Assembly: GCA_017410245.1 (NCBI GenBank)
Contig: JAFQRE010000019.1
Span: 1 to 36,754, forward strand
DNA from: Bacteroidaceae bacterium
GTDB taxonomy: Bacteria > Bacteroidota > Bacteroidia > Bacteroidales > Barnesiellaceae_A
Length of the DNA stretch: 36,754 nt
Reading direction: 5' to 3'
The position numbers and the translations under genes are program-made. The notes beneath the pieces were generated by a model, which worked only from the letters and a program-made list of their open reading frames with translations, made no database searches and had not been told where the DNA came from. This document shows positions 7,523 to 16,554 of this stretch, one piece after another (the stretch's first letter is position 1; every line of letters starts with the position of its first letter).

Positions 7523-8814
7523 AAAAGTTTTTATTAGCAATATTATCATCAATTTTGTGTTTGAGCATGTTTGCTCAAGAGACTACCGATGTCAATCGTC
7601 TCTTGATTTATGAGAAGTCGGGCAATATGAAAGGTTATGTGCTTGACAGGGTAGATTATATGGAGTTTGAAACCATCGAAGGTGAAGTTGCCGCTAATGT
7701 AACAGTGAATGAGGTGACTCTCGAGAAAGTAAATCTCAGTGTTTTCCGTACTGAGAGTTGTGAGGCTTATAAACTGTCATGCTATCCTACATCACGAATT
7801 GCTTCGTACAGCGATGATGTTCTTGCATCTATGGTTGATAGCGAAAGTTCTGATCTATATTTCGAAGACTTTGAGAGTGCCGATATGACAGGAATAGAAT
7901 TTGACCCCATTACCGATTATACAATTGTAACTGTAGGTATCGATGGTTTTGGTATCTTGTGTGATGTGCGTAAGGTGGAGTTTACTACACCCTCAAAGCC
8001 TCTTGTTGGGGATCCTCAAGTAGCTGTTGAGGAGGTTGATATTCAGCAGTTTGAGTTTACGCTTAAGTTTACACCCAATGCCGATGTATCGAAATTTAGC
8101 GTATTGTCAGGTGAGAAAGGTTCTTTGATGTCGCAATTTGAGATGTTTGCACCTATGTTTGGTTATGCCAATGTAGGTCAGATGATCGAGGGCTGGGGAG
8201 TACAATTTACTGAAGAAAGCGAGTTTACATGGAAAAGCATGCAACCCGGTAAGGAGTATGAGGTGTTTATCCAAGCATGGGACGCTGAGGGTACTATGGC
8301 TCAACACCAAGAGTATTACTTGACAACCAAGTCGCTTGGTGGTGAAGGTACTGCCGAAGTAACCATCACTTTGGGTGACTACGTATTGGCCGATTGGGGT
8401 GGAGAGATGCTCCCAAGCCAATTTGTAACCTATACTCCCAACGATCAAGCAAGTGCATATCGTTTTAATGTATATCTTGCCGAAGAATATGATCCCGTGG
8501 CCGAGGATATCAAGGCAGACCTTTGCACTGAGCCTCCTATGCCTATGAGTGGTTGGTTCTTCTATGAGCCCATAACTACCGATTATCAAATCAATCCCAA
8601 TACCGAGTGTGTAATTATTGCCGCAGCTAAGAATATCAATGGCGAGTGGGGGCCCATCAACGAGTTCCGCTTTACTACTCCTGCCGAGGCTGTAGCTGCC
8701 GACATGGCACCCTCGAGAGTGATAGCAAAACGTAACATGGAAAATAATGCTCACCAAGCAGGTACATTACCCGCTCAAGTGAAAAGTAATAAAGTTATGT
8801 TGATTGGTAAGTAA
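7519..8814 (+). CDS. secreted protein with three fibronectin-III-like repeats
   Basis: A 431-residue protein with a signal peptide (1-19, ending SMFAQ). A short N-terminal module (LLIYEKSGNMKGYVL to VDYMEFE) parallels the one in the preceding gene. Three beta-sandwich-like segments follow, each ending in a similar strand: VEFTTPSKP at about 155, YYLTTKS at about 270 and FRFTTPAE at about 390. That pattern suggests fibronectin type III-like domains. No sorting domain, lipobox or catalytic motif is seen at the C-terminus. The ATGA overlap with the preceding gene implies translational coupling, so the pair probably works together at the cell surface or in the periplasm. I do not recognise a specific function. 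Confidence 0.72.
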   Translation: MKKFLLAILSSILCLSMFAQETTDVNRLLIYEKSGNMKGYVLDRVDYMEFETIEGEVAANVTVNEVTLEKVNLSVFRTESCEAYKLSCYPTSRIASYSDDVLASMVDSESSDLYFEDFESADMTGIEFDPITDYTIVTVGIDGFGILCDVRKVEFTTPSKPLVGDPQVAVEEVDIQQFEFTLKFTPNADVSKFSVLSGEKGSLMSQFEMFAPMFGYANVGQMIEGWGVQFTEESEFTWKSMQPGKEYEVFIQAWDAEGTMAQHQEYYLTTKSLGGEGTAEVTITLGDYVLADWGGEMLPSQFVTYTPNDQASAYRFNVYLAEEYDPVAEDIKADLCTEPPMPMSGWFFYEPITTDYQINPNTECVIIAAAKNINGEWGPINEFRFTTPAEAVAADMAPSRVIAKRNMENNAHQAGTLPAQVKSNKVMLIGK

Positions 8815-8840
8815 TAGTTTAGAATAATAGTTAGTGTCGG

Positions 8841-8871
8841 TGGTGCGCTGTGTGAACAGCGCACCATTTTT
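8841..8871. terminator. terminator after the secreted pair, facing the fimbrial operon
   Basis: TGGTGCGCTG (8841-8850) pairs perfectly with CAGCGCACCA (8857-8866) across a 6-nt loop, followed by TTTTTAT. It lies between convergent transcription units and may also end the long leftward fimbrial operon. Confidence 0.85.
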
Positions 8872-8915
8872 ATGTAAGATGGTAGGCGGCAATGTGTAAG
8901 TAAACAATAGGTAGT

Positions 8916-9788
8916 TTAGTTTCTACTGAAATATCTCTCTACCGCATCTACGTGCACATCGCGTAGTATCACACGATGTTCTTTGTCGAGTAGATATAGA
9001 GAAGGAAGTCCCGGAATGTCGTATAAAAGATGTTCGTAGATAGCGCATTTCTCATCGCAGGCATCTATCCACCCCTCGGGAGCCGGTGTCTCTTGCCATT
9101 TTGAGGTCTTGCCCTCGACGCACACCGATAGGATAGTAAGATAGCCACCTATAAACTTGAGGTGAGTATATACTGACGATAACAATTGCTCCTTTGCTTT
9201 GTTGCAAATATCGCAGTCGGGGTCGCCAAAGAAGATGAGGGTATAAGAGCTGTCAATGTCGTAGAGATGTCCGTAGGAGCCATCGCGCAACAAATATTCA
9301 AAGTCACAGGCTATGCTTCCTATCTGATTTTTCTTCTCCATCTGGAGTATAAAGTTGTACTTCTCATAGTCGCTCAACGATAGCGTGTCGAGTGATGTGA
9401 TAGACTCAAGCAGTGTGATATAAAGCGACTCGTTGAATACGGGCGATTGAGGCTCGGCAAGATACTTCTGTGCTATAGACATAAAGTAACTTTGTATCTT
9501 GGAGTTGCCGGTAATGCCCTGTACGAAGATGTCGAAAGCCTCGCGTTGTTGGGTAACGTAAGGCATGATGCTGATGAAGTTGCAAAAGCCTTGTTCCGAT
9601 ATATCTTCATTACCAATGAGGGTTGTGTCGTTGAAGTTGATGTTGTCCCAATAGTGCAGTGCCAGATAGTTGGCGCGTTGGGTGCGGGAGGTTATTGTAT
9701 CGGGTACATTGGGTAATGGGAATACATCTACACCCATAGCCGATGCACATAAAGAAAGAATTGTTGCGATAAAGAGAAGTCGTTTCAT
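8916..9788 (-). CDS. exported thioredoxin-fold protein with DUF5106-like N-terminal domain
   Basis: A 290-residue protein with a signal peptide (about 1-20). Residues about 36-150 (starting RANYLALHYWDNINF) look like the helical DUF5106 domain common in Bacteroidetes. The C-terminal thioredoxin-like domain has FFGDPDCDIC with Cys192 and Cys195, and a later GLPSLYLLD strand that supplies the cis-proline. It is probably a periplasmic thiol-disulfide protein. It starts 16 bp after the last fimbrial gene, so it is probably the terminal gene of that operon. Whether it helps fold fimbrial proteins is unknown. Unusually for the family, it has CDIC rather than CxPC. Confidence 0.75.
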   Translation of the reverse strand: MKRLLFIATILSLCASAMGVDVFPLPNVPDTITSRTQRANYLALHYWDNINFNDTTLIGNEDISEQGFCNFISIMPYVTQQREAFDIFVQGITGNSKIQSYFMSIAQKYLAEPQSPVFNESLYITLLESITSLDTLSLSDYEKYNFILQMEKKNQIGSIACDFEYLLRDGSYGHLYDIDSSYTLIFFGDPDCDICNKAKEQLLSSVYTHLKFIGGYLTILSVCVEGKTSKWQETPAPEGWIDACDEKCAIYEHLLYDIPGLPSLYLLDKEHRVILRDVHVDAVERYFSRN

Positions 9789-9804
9789 ATAGGGTTGTTT
9801 CCTA

Positions 9805-12800
9805 TCAAGGCGTTGTTATGGCCGGTGTGAGTATGATATCGGGGTTGTTATATAGATCCGATAAGCTGTTGATTTGAAGGTCATATACGTTTCCATTGGC
9901 ATCGGTATAGTCAAACTCTATTTCGTCTAAGTTCCAAGAGAATGAATATTCCGAGCGGAGATTGAGGCTATATTGCCCATCGCCGGAAACCGAAACCGAG
10001 CCGATGCGAACACCATCGGTAAGGCGTGCAAAGACTACAAATGAGTAGGCCGGTACATCGTGTATAGCACCCGATGTGTCGAGATATTGTATTCTGCCGG
10101 TAATGTGTTCGTTGCTTATCTTGAATGTCTTGTCATAGAAAATAACCATCTCTTTGTCCGAACTGATTTTAATCTCTCCGGCCGAAGTGATGCGATTGGT
10201 GATGAATGGCAGATGTTTGCGTTCGCCGGTTTGGTCAGCCCCGGTTTTATCATAAGCCGCGATGTTGTTAAAACCGTAGGCTCGTTCGGCTTCGCGATCG
10301 GCCTCTACGCGATATACATACCGTCCCTCGATAGTGGGGTGAGGATATAGTTTGTTGGTTGTAAGGTTGCATTCGTCCAGCCTGTTATAGTCTATGTCGA
10401 GCATAGGAGCATCTATGTATATATCAAATTCCTCGCCAAAAGGATCGACACTCTTGCCATCGCTACCCATGAAACTTGTAATGTCGAATGTTACATCAAC
10501 TCTCTGTCGGGGTACGTATGTCAGTTCTATTTCATCTTTTATCTCTTGGGTATCACCATTTGAGTATGTGCCTTGTCCGTTGATTTGTGCCGAGAACCTG
10601 AAGGGGTTGTAAGTAGCCAACTCAAAGATTGACGAACGGTAGGAGTATCCGCTATACTCTTCACCTTGTTTATCGGGGTGGGCCGATAGTGAGTTGGGCT
10701 GGTTTGATGAGATGCGCACAATGTCGTCGCTGTTGGCTACATTGGTCTTTAGGTGTATACTATAATGTCCTGTGTTGGTTGCAATATTGTTGCGTGGCAT
10801 AAACATCATGACACGACCATTGGTAGAGTTCTTCCAATACTCTTCATCGACAGGATAGAATGTGCAGTCGAAACTCTCTACCCCGACAGATCCTATCTCT
10901 TCGTCTTTGTAGTAGTCGAGTGTCTTGGAGTATAGCATAAACTCATCGTTTACACCGGCATTGATGTTGTTGTTGGTTGCTTTGTCTATAAGTTTGAGGT
11001 TGAAAGTTACGCTTGCATTCTTTTTCTTGGGTACTAATGTATAGTAGATGGGCTCGTCTTGAGCAAACTCGCCATTGTAATTTTCGGGGTAATATACCAA
11101 TAATCCATCGGTTGTGATGGCTCGCTTGTGATTGGTGTATGTGAATGTCTTGACCAAAGTCTCGAAGTGTTGTCCTTCTATGATGATATTTTCGCTCATG
11201 CCATCATCGTGGGTAAGAATGTTCTTGAAGTATATGCGTTGGGGGCCCGGCTCGGTAATGATGTATTCGTATTTGTACTCTATTCCGTCATAGTCGGCTC
11301 CAAACCAACTGTCTTCACCTTTGCGAATGATGGGCAATGTCATACCCGATGAAGCGCGAACATCGAGTGAGTTTACTGTTATCAGCACAGGAAATGGGTA
11401 CATTACGTCGGGATAATTCTCGGGGATAGTAAATTTGAGAGTAACGTATTCGCCAATTTCGCCACCATATATTTGTGTACCCACCCACGATGGCGTAAAT
11501 TTCTGAGTCTTTATTACATTTATCTCTATGGTGCGTTGTAACCGGCCTTTGGTAAGCAACAAAGTACCCTCTTGCAGGTCGTAGTGTAGCGGGTTGAGGT
11601 TGATGATAATTTCGCCTTGTCCTGTAGCAGGATTGAAGTTGTGCGTAAAGTTGTGTTGGGCTACAGTGTTGTTTGCCAACCACGCAACGTCGGCCTTGTC
11701 ATTGTCGGTGAGGCTGCCACCATCAATGCGTTCGATGGTGTAGTATAGCGTATATGGAACGCCGGCTTCGTCGGCACCCAATACGGCGCTTGTCTTATCT
11801 ACCGATAGGCGATATGTCTTGTCCTCGACAGTTGTAACCCAACTATCAATCGAAATCCATATATTGTTTGAAAATGGTGCTTTGAGTGCCTCTTCAAATG
11901 TCTTTTTGCCATTGGCGAGTGTACCATCGATGTGCAAGTTGTAGGCATGGTTGCGTCTGATGGGTATCTGCTTTCCGTTTTCGTCTATCAGTGATATACG
12001 GTAGTATAGTTCTTGTGAAGAGCCGGCAGCCTTACCTTTAATGATGACGCTGATGGGGTTGTTAATGGTGTTTTCGTGCTCAAATACATAGTCCTCGGGT
12101 TTGGTATTGACATCTTCAATATCGCTCATCTGGGTTGTATTGAGTGGAAGTGTTACATATGGCTCATTACCCGGCCACACAAATCCATCGCTGGGGTGGT
12201 GGGGAGCTACAGTACCAAATGCGTGTATGTTGGTTGTTACATAGCCGGTCACAGTGAAGTAGGGAGTATTCCAATCGGCAATTCTAATCATGGCCTGGTT
12301 GCGTATGAGCTCTACACCATTGGGTAGTGCTTTCAATTGGTCATTGATACTCTGTGTGCCATTGCTCTCGAAACGTGCCCAATAAATGAGCATACCCGAT
12401 GCGCCTTCCATATCGGCAATGACTGCCTCCTCGTTCTTGTTGAGAAAGTCTTTGTTGTTGTATAGGTTGCTGTTTTGGTTGGCAATGAAGTGTATAATGT
12501 GTGTCTCTTTGGGTATCTCTGTCGTGAATATACCATCGGTGGCACTATTCTTGTTTATAGAAGCATCAACGGTAGTGATAAATAGCCCGTATGAGTTGAA
12601 ACAGAAGAGTGTGAGGTTCTGTATATCTACACCATCGGGGTCGGCCGAGCGAGTGTTTACTTGTTGTATGTTATCTATGTTGGTAGTAAATTCAACTCTT
12701 ATATATCCATCTGTAGCATCATTGGCATTATTGCCCCAAAGCGAGTCTTGGGTGCAAGATGCGAGTAGTGAGATAACACACAAAATGCTACCCAATATTA

Positions 12801-12828
12801 TCCATATTTTATTGGTTGTTTTTGTCAT
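9805..12828 (-). CDS. very large fimbrial tip-like lipoprotein (DUF4906-type)
   Basis: A 1007-residue lipoprotein, with lipobox LLASC and Cys25 the lipidated residue. The start at 12828 is chosen because it gives a proper signal peptide and sits 1 bp after the stop of the preceding gene; an in-frame ATG at 12906 adds 26 residues with no signal character. After a short acidic linker, the N-terminal fimbrillin-like domain (IRVEFTT to about 340) is followed by BACON-like beta-sandwich segments (YRLSVDKTSAVL to IEINVIKTQ) and more beta-rich sequence to the C-terminus. Size, position after the anchor and Mfa-like features suggest a tip or accessory adhesin of the fimbria. The ligand is unknown, and the domain names are from memory. 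Confidence 0.7.
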   Translation of the reverse strand: MTKTTNKIWIILGSILCVISLLASCTQDSLWGNNANDATDGYIRVEFTTNIDNIQQVNTRSADPDGVDIQNLTLFCFNSYGLFITTVDASINKNSATDGIFTTEIPKETHIIHFIANQNSNLYNNKDFLNKNEEAVIADMEGASGMLIYWARFESNGTQSINDQLKALPNGVELIRNQAMIRIADWNTPYFTVTGYVTTNIHAFGTVAPHHPSDGFVWPGNEPYVTLPLNTTQMSDIEDVNTKPEDYVFEHENTINNPISVIIKGKAAGSSQELYYRISLIDENGKQIPIRRNHAYNLHIDGTLANGKKTFEEALKAPFSNNIWISIDSWVTTVEDKTYRLSVDKTSAVLGADEAGVPYTLYYTIERIDGGSLTDNDKADVAWLANNTVAQHNFTHNFNPATGQGEIIINLNPLHYDLQEGTLLLTKGRLQRTIEINVIKTQKFTPSWVGTQIYGGEIGEYVTLKFTIPENYPDVMYPFPVLITVNSLDVRASSGMTLPIIRKGEDSWFGADYDGIEYKYEYIITEPGPQRIYFKNILTHDDGMSENIIIEGQHFETLVKTFTYTNHKRAITTDGLLVYYPENYNGEFAQDEPIYYTLVPKKKNASVTFNLKLIDKATNNNINAGVNDEFMLYSKTLDYYKDEEIGSVGVESFDCTFYPVDEEYWKNSTNGRVMMFMPRNNIATNTGHYSIHLKTNVANSDDIVRISSNQPNSLSAHPDKQGEEYSGYSYRSSIFELATYNPFRFSAQINGQGTYSNGDTQEIKDEIELTYVPRQRVDVTFDITSFMGSDGKSVDPFGEEFDIYIDAPMLDIDYNRLDECNLTTNKLYPHPTIEGRYVYRVEADREAERAYGFNNIAAYDKTGADQTGERKHLPFITNRITSAGEIKISSDKEMVIFYDKTFKISNEHITGRIQYLDTSGAIHDVPAYSFVVFARLTDGVRIGSVSVSGDGQYSLNLRSEYSFSWNLDEIEFDYTDANGNVYDLQINSLSDLYNNPDIILTPAITTP

Positions 12829-12829
12829 A

Positions 12830-15037
12830 TCAGTAAGCATCACGTACGCAACGTATGGCCGATTCGTCGCCTGTTTGGCTGGCCTTATTGTTAAACACAG
12901 GTCCACTTGCGCTCATATAGTATCGTCCATTGAGCAGATAGTCTATGGCATCGGCATCTTCATTTTCGCCACCTTGCAGGCTCTCTATAATCTTCAGTTC
13001 GGCCTCGGTAGGAAGTCGCCAATTGTCCAAAACGATAGCATTGCCGTTTTCGTCTTTATACACCTCAACATAGTTGGCGCAGTGTATATTGAAAATTTCA
13101 CGGCGGTCGGGGATACCATTGCGGTTGCTATCTTCGGTATCGCTTATGTTGTTGAGGTTGCCGTATGTGCTGTATATAGCACCCAAACGCGAAGCAATCA
13201 TAAACGAGGGTGACACAAGTTGGGCGTTGTCGAGGCTGCTGTCGGTGTAGCCGTTTGAGTCGATGCGGGGACGACCAATGGTAAACTCCTCCGATGTAGC
13301 TGTGATTCTTACATGATACATGCGGGCATTGGTGTTCGACTCACAAGTTCCTACAACAGATGCTGTACTACCCGAACTATAGTTACTCCACTCGTAAAAC
13401 GAAGTGGTAGATTTACCGGTTCTTTCGTTATAAGACGACACTACTTTCGACTGCCAGAAGTAGTTGCTTCTCACACCACGGTTGTAGCTGTCGTTGGTAT
13501 ATATGTGGTTGTTGTTCCAAGTTCCCGAGCTAAGTCCTACTGCCACAATGCGGTCGCCTTTGTGTTGGTAGGTGGTGGGGCGGCTGTTGTTGGTCTTGAA
13601 GTCGTCGCGGTATGAGTACCAACCTTGCTGATTGGTAATATATACCAGCGGGTATTGCTCAACGTATACTCGTTTCTCAATGCCTTCTTCGTTTCTTACC
13701 AGCAACTCTATGTATCGTATGGTATTGTTTGTGGGTATAGGGCTGTTGATGGTTATGTCACCGGCAATGCCACTATCGGGTACACCATTGATGTTGCCTG
13801 TGGGATAGCTCTGCTTGATACCAAACTTGTCGATAAAGTGCGATGATACGGTTGTCACAGTAACGGGCGATGAAGATGAGAACTTGAGTGTCGTAGAGTC
13901 GCGGTCGATGTTGTACATTCTTACGGTATCTTTATTGACCGATAGGTATATAGGAGCGTTATTGTTACTTATACTTAAATCTACATTGGTCCATTCAACG
14001 GCCTTGTATTTGAGTTGTGTGAGTTCAAGGGGTACGTCAGACTCTTCGGCACCTGGGGCATTGATGGTACCTGCGATTTCGTAGCATGTGTTGCGCTCGA
14101 TGGCCGATTCGGGGTTCAATATGATTTGATAGTAGCTATTGGTATATACAACATCATTGTATGTAATAGGTATATTGACAATGAGCGATGTGCCATGTTC
14201 AAAGAAACTTTCGCCAAGCCATGAGTGACTATATGTGTAGGCGGTAATAGTCACCTCGTTGTCGTCCCACATGAAGTATTCGCCGGTAGTCTTCTCGGGT
14301 ATGCGCAGCTTGGTTTGGTGAGGTTCCATTTCTTGTAGTACCATTGTGCTGTAAGGCATATTCTTAACGTAGTATCCAAGGTGCTGATTGTAGTTGAAAG
14401 TAACGTCTTTGCCTTTTCGCAGTTTTACAACAATCTTGGCTGCAGCTCTGCGCAGTCTTACTTTCAGTATGGTTTCGTCTCTATCATTGCCATTGTAGAG
14501 TATAGAAGGAGATGGTGTGACCGGCTCTTTATGACCATTTAAGTAGGCTATGCCGTCCATCAGGAAGTGAGTGGGAGCATCGCTTATCTTTTGTCCTGTA
14601 ACGTGTATGCGATAGTCTTCCTGCTTGAGAAGACGCAATTGTTCGCGATTGGCTATTGTAGCAAAGCTGTTCTCGGAGTAGGTACTGTTGGCTATTACAT
14701 ATACATAGTACTGCTCATGTGCTATAAAGCTGTTGCGTTTGACCTTGAGATGTACTGTGCCTTGAGAGGCATTGACGGCGATGCGTTCGTAGTGTATAGT
14801 GCTATCGTTACCGTCATTATCGAGGAATATGAATACGTCTAAGTGCTTGACAGCATCTTCGTACGAGAGAGGTATAGTGTCGGCGCGTGTTATGTTGAAT
14901 GCCGGCGATGACACTTGTAGCATAACATAGTCGTTGTCATCATACACTACCTCAGTAGGGTCGTCATATATACAGCCGACCATGAGTGTGAGCATGATGA
15001 GTAGCGATATGTAGTACAGTGTGCGCATCATATACAT
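12830..15037 (-). CDS. fimbrial tip-like lipoprotein with C-terminal FISUMP-like domain
   Basis: A 735-residue lipoprotein with lipobox LMVGC, Cys22 when counted from 15037; in-frame ATGs at codons 3 and 4 are equally possible starts. Residues about 35-345 resemble a fimbrillin domain with the HLDVFIFLDNDG and AAAKIVVKLR strands. A BACON-like segment (YLSVNKDTVRM to KRVYVEQYP) follows. The C-terminal ~70 residues contain WRLPTEAEL, YYMSAS and SAIRCVRD, the pattern of FISUMP (Fib_succ_major)-like domains. The gap to the upstream gene is 3 bp and to the downstream gene 1 bp, implying strong translational coupling. It is likely a minor or tip component; function is inferred from context. Confidence 0.72.
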   Translation of the reverse strand: MYMMRTLYYISLLIMLTLMVGCIYDDPTEVVYDDNDYVMLQVSSPAFNITRADTIPLSYEDAVKHLDVFIFLDNDGNDSTIHYERIAVNASQGTVHLKVKRNSFIAHEQYYVYVIANSTYSENSFATIANREQLRLLKQEDYRIHVTGQKISDAPTHFLMDGIAYLNGHKEPVTPSPSILYNGNDRDETILKVRLRRAAAKIVVKLRKGKDVTFNYNQHLGYYVKNMPYSTMVLQEMEPHQTKLRIPEKTTGEYFMWDDNEVTITAYTYSHSWLGESFFEHGTSLIVNIPITYNDVVYTNSYYQIILNPESAIERNTCYEIAGTINAPGAEESDVPLELTQLKYKAVEWTNVDLSISNNNAPIYLSVNKDTVRMYNIDRDSTTLKFSSSSPVTVTTVSSHFIDKFGIKQSYPTGNINGVPDSGIAGDITINSPIPTNNTIRYIELLVRNEEGIEKRVYVEQYPLVYITNQQGWYSYRDDFKTNNSRPTTYQHKGDRIVAVGLSSGTWNNNHIYTNDSYNRGVRSNYFWQSKVVSSYNERTGKSTTSFYEWSNYSSGSTASVVGTCESNTNARMYHVRITATSEEFTIGRPRIDSNGYTDSSLDNAQLVSPSFMIASRLGAIYSTYGNLNNISDTEDSNRNGIPDRREIFNIHCANYVEVYKDENGNAIVLDNWRLPTEAELKIIESLQGGENEDADAIDYLLNGRYYMSASGPVFNNKASQTGDESAIRCVRDAY

Positions 15038-15040
15038 CTC

Positions 15041-16549
15041 TTATTGTTGTAGTATGGCTATCTTTTGAGGGCTGTCGCCACTCTCGGGCCATGCAATGTT
15101 ATTACGTTCGCCATTGATAAAAAGGTATAGCGACATGAGTTGCGGTAGCCAATCTTGTGTGTAGGTTATACCGAAATTGACAATATCGCCTATCTTATTG
15201 GCATTGCGAGGTATCACTTTTATGTTGTACCAAGTGTCGGCAGCGACCCATTGAGAGGGTGATGTGAGTTCGCGTTGCAGATAGTCATATACCTTTATCT
15301 CATAGTCCAAGTCGCTCTGATCTACCACAGGCATCCACTTCTGGCCTACGGGTTCGGTAATTCTAAACCATACCGAGAATGCACCGGCTGTAGGATCTAC
15401 TGCATTATAGCTCATAGTAGGTTGTGTGGTGATGGGGAGTTGGGGATTTGCTAAGTATTCGGGTAGGTCGGGTATGACAGGGTTGTGATAGGTGGGGTAT
15501 TGGAACATACCACGTTCCCAAGTGCCACCATCTACCCATGGTGCAACATCGTACTCCAATGTGAGGTTGTGACTTATACCGGTGATGGTAAAGTGGTACA
15601 AGTGATTGCGAATGATATTGTAGAAGCTATTGGGTACCGGGTCGCCATTGATGTCGTACTGGCAGAACGATATGGCGTTGCTGTAAGTTACTATATTACC
15701 ATCTTTCTGGAGGTTGATACTTATCGATGGGCGGTTGTCGGCAGTGTGCATTACGTTGAATTCGGGTATATAGAGTATGTACTCTTTACCCTCTATGAGG
15801 TTGGTAAAGGCAACTATTTCGTGCTCGGTGTGGCTGTGTAGTGCATTGAGGCAGTTGTCTTGGTCGAGTTCGGTAGTGCGAGTTACATTTGTCCACCCAT
15901 TGGGCATACAGTAGCCTTTTTCGTTGTGGTGATTGATGGTGGCACTCTCAAGGGTATATCCTTGGGCTATCATATCGTCATTGATTTCTACAACAATCTT
16001 GGCCACCGAGCGCAATACATCTATTGTACCCAAGTCCTGATTGGTTTCGTTGGTGACAGTGTATTGCAAAATACCACTCATAGGTATATAGCCGGTAGGA
16101 TAGGTGATATCGTTGATAGAGAAATTGAGTGAACTAATGTTGTCGGTGGCTGTTGGACTATTGATAAGTACAACAATCTTGTATGTATTGCCGGGTACCA
16201 GGTTGAGGTGGGTGATATCGCCATAGAATTTATATTCCGACAAGCCTTCACCCCAGTGCATGATGCTCTCTACATTGCCCAGCAGACGATTGTTTGTGGT
16301 GTATATGAGCACTTGTAAGGCACCGTTGCGAATGCGGTTGTCGAATGTTGTGCCTAAGTCGCCCTCATATTCGTCGCCCCACGATGCTCGTGTAGTGGCG
16401 TTGTCGTTTTCCATGTGCAATGAGAATACGATGTGTCGTCGGCCATCTTGAGGTATTGTTTCGCAGTCGTCATAGTCCATAATGAGGTAGCACGATGTGA
16501 GTGCCCACATCGCCAACATCATAGCTATATATTGTACTGCTTTTCTCAT
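15041..16549 (-). CDS. accessory fimbrillin lipoprotein (Mfa-like)
   Basis: A 502-residue lipoprotein with lipobox WALTSC and Cys20. The N-terminal half follows the Mfa/FimA pattern: ALQVLIYTTNNRLL, YKIVVLINSPT for the second strand group, YIPMSGILQY, and VAKIVVEIND. The region after about residue 350 (the WVDGGTWERG and PTMSYNAVD segments) is a second, unassigned beta-rich domain. By position after the anchor gene it corresponds to the minor subunits Mfa3 or FimC of Porphyromonas, which sit at or near the fimbrial tip. I cannot say which one it matches. It ends 3 bp before the next gene. Confidence 0.72.
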   Translation of the reverse strand: MRKAVQYIAMMLAMWALTSCYLIMDYDDCETIPQDGRRHIVFSLHMENDNATTRASWGDEYEGDLGTTFDNRIRNGALQVLIYTTNNRLLGNVESIMHWGEGLSEYKFYGDITHLNLVPGNTYKIVVLINSPTATDNISSLNFSINDITYPTGYIPMSGILQYTVTNETNQDLGTIDVLRSVAKIVVEINDDMIAQGYTLESATINHHNEKGYCMPNGWTNVTRTTELDQDNCLNALHSHTEHEIVAFTNLIEGKEYILYIPEFNVMHTADNRPSISINLQKDGNIVTYSNAISFCQYDINGDPVPNSFYNIIRNHLYHFTITGISHNLTLEYDVAPWVDGGTWERGMFQYPTYHNPVIPDLPEYLANPQLPITTQPTMSYNAVDPTAGAFSVWFRITEPVGQKWMPVVDQSDLDYEIKVYDYLQRELTSPSQWVAADTWYNIKVIPRNANKIGDIVNFGITYTQDWLPQLMSLYLFINGERNNIAWPESGDSPQKIAILQQ

Positions 16550-16554
16550 GTCGG

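Noticed and set aside
12829..12906. An upstream start at 12906 for the large tip-like lipoprotein.
   Set aside because: It adds 26 residues without signal character ahead of a perfect lipoprotein signal and overlaps the preceding gene; the ATG at 12828, 1 bp after that gene's stop, is better.
12386..13213. A 275-codon forward open frame.
   Set aside because: It spans the junction of two coupled fimbrial genes on the opposite strand and has no recognisable domain; it is a shadow of codon bias.
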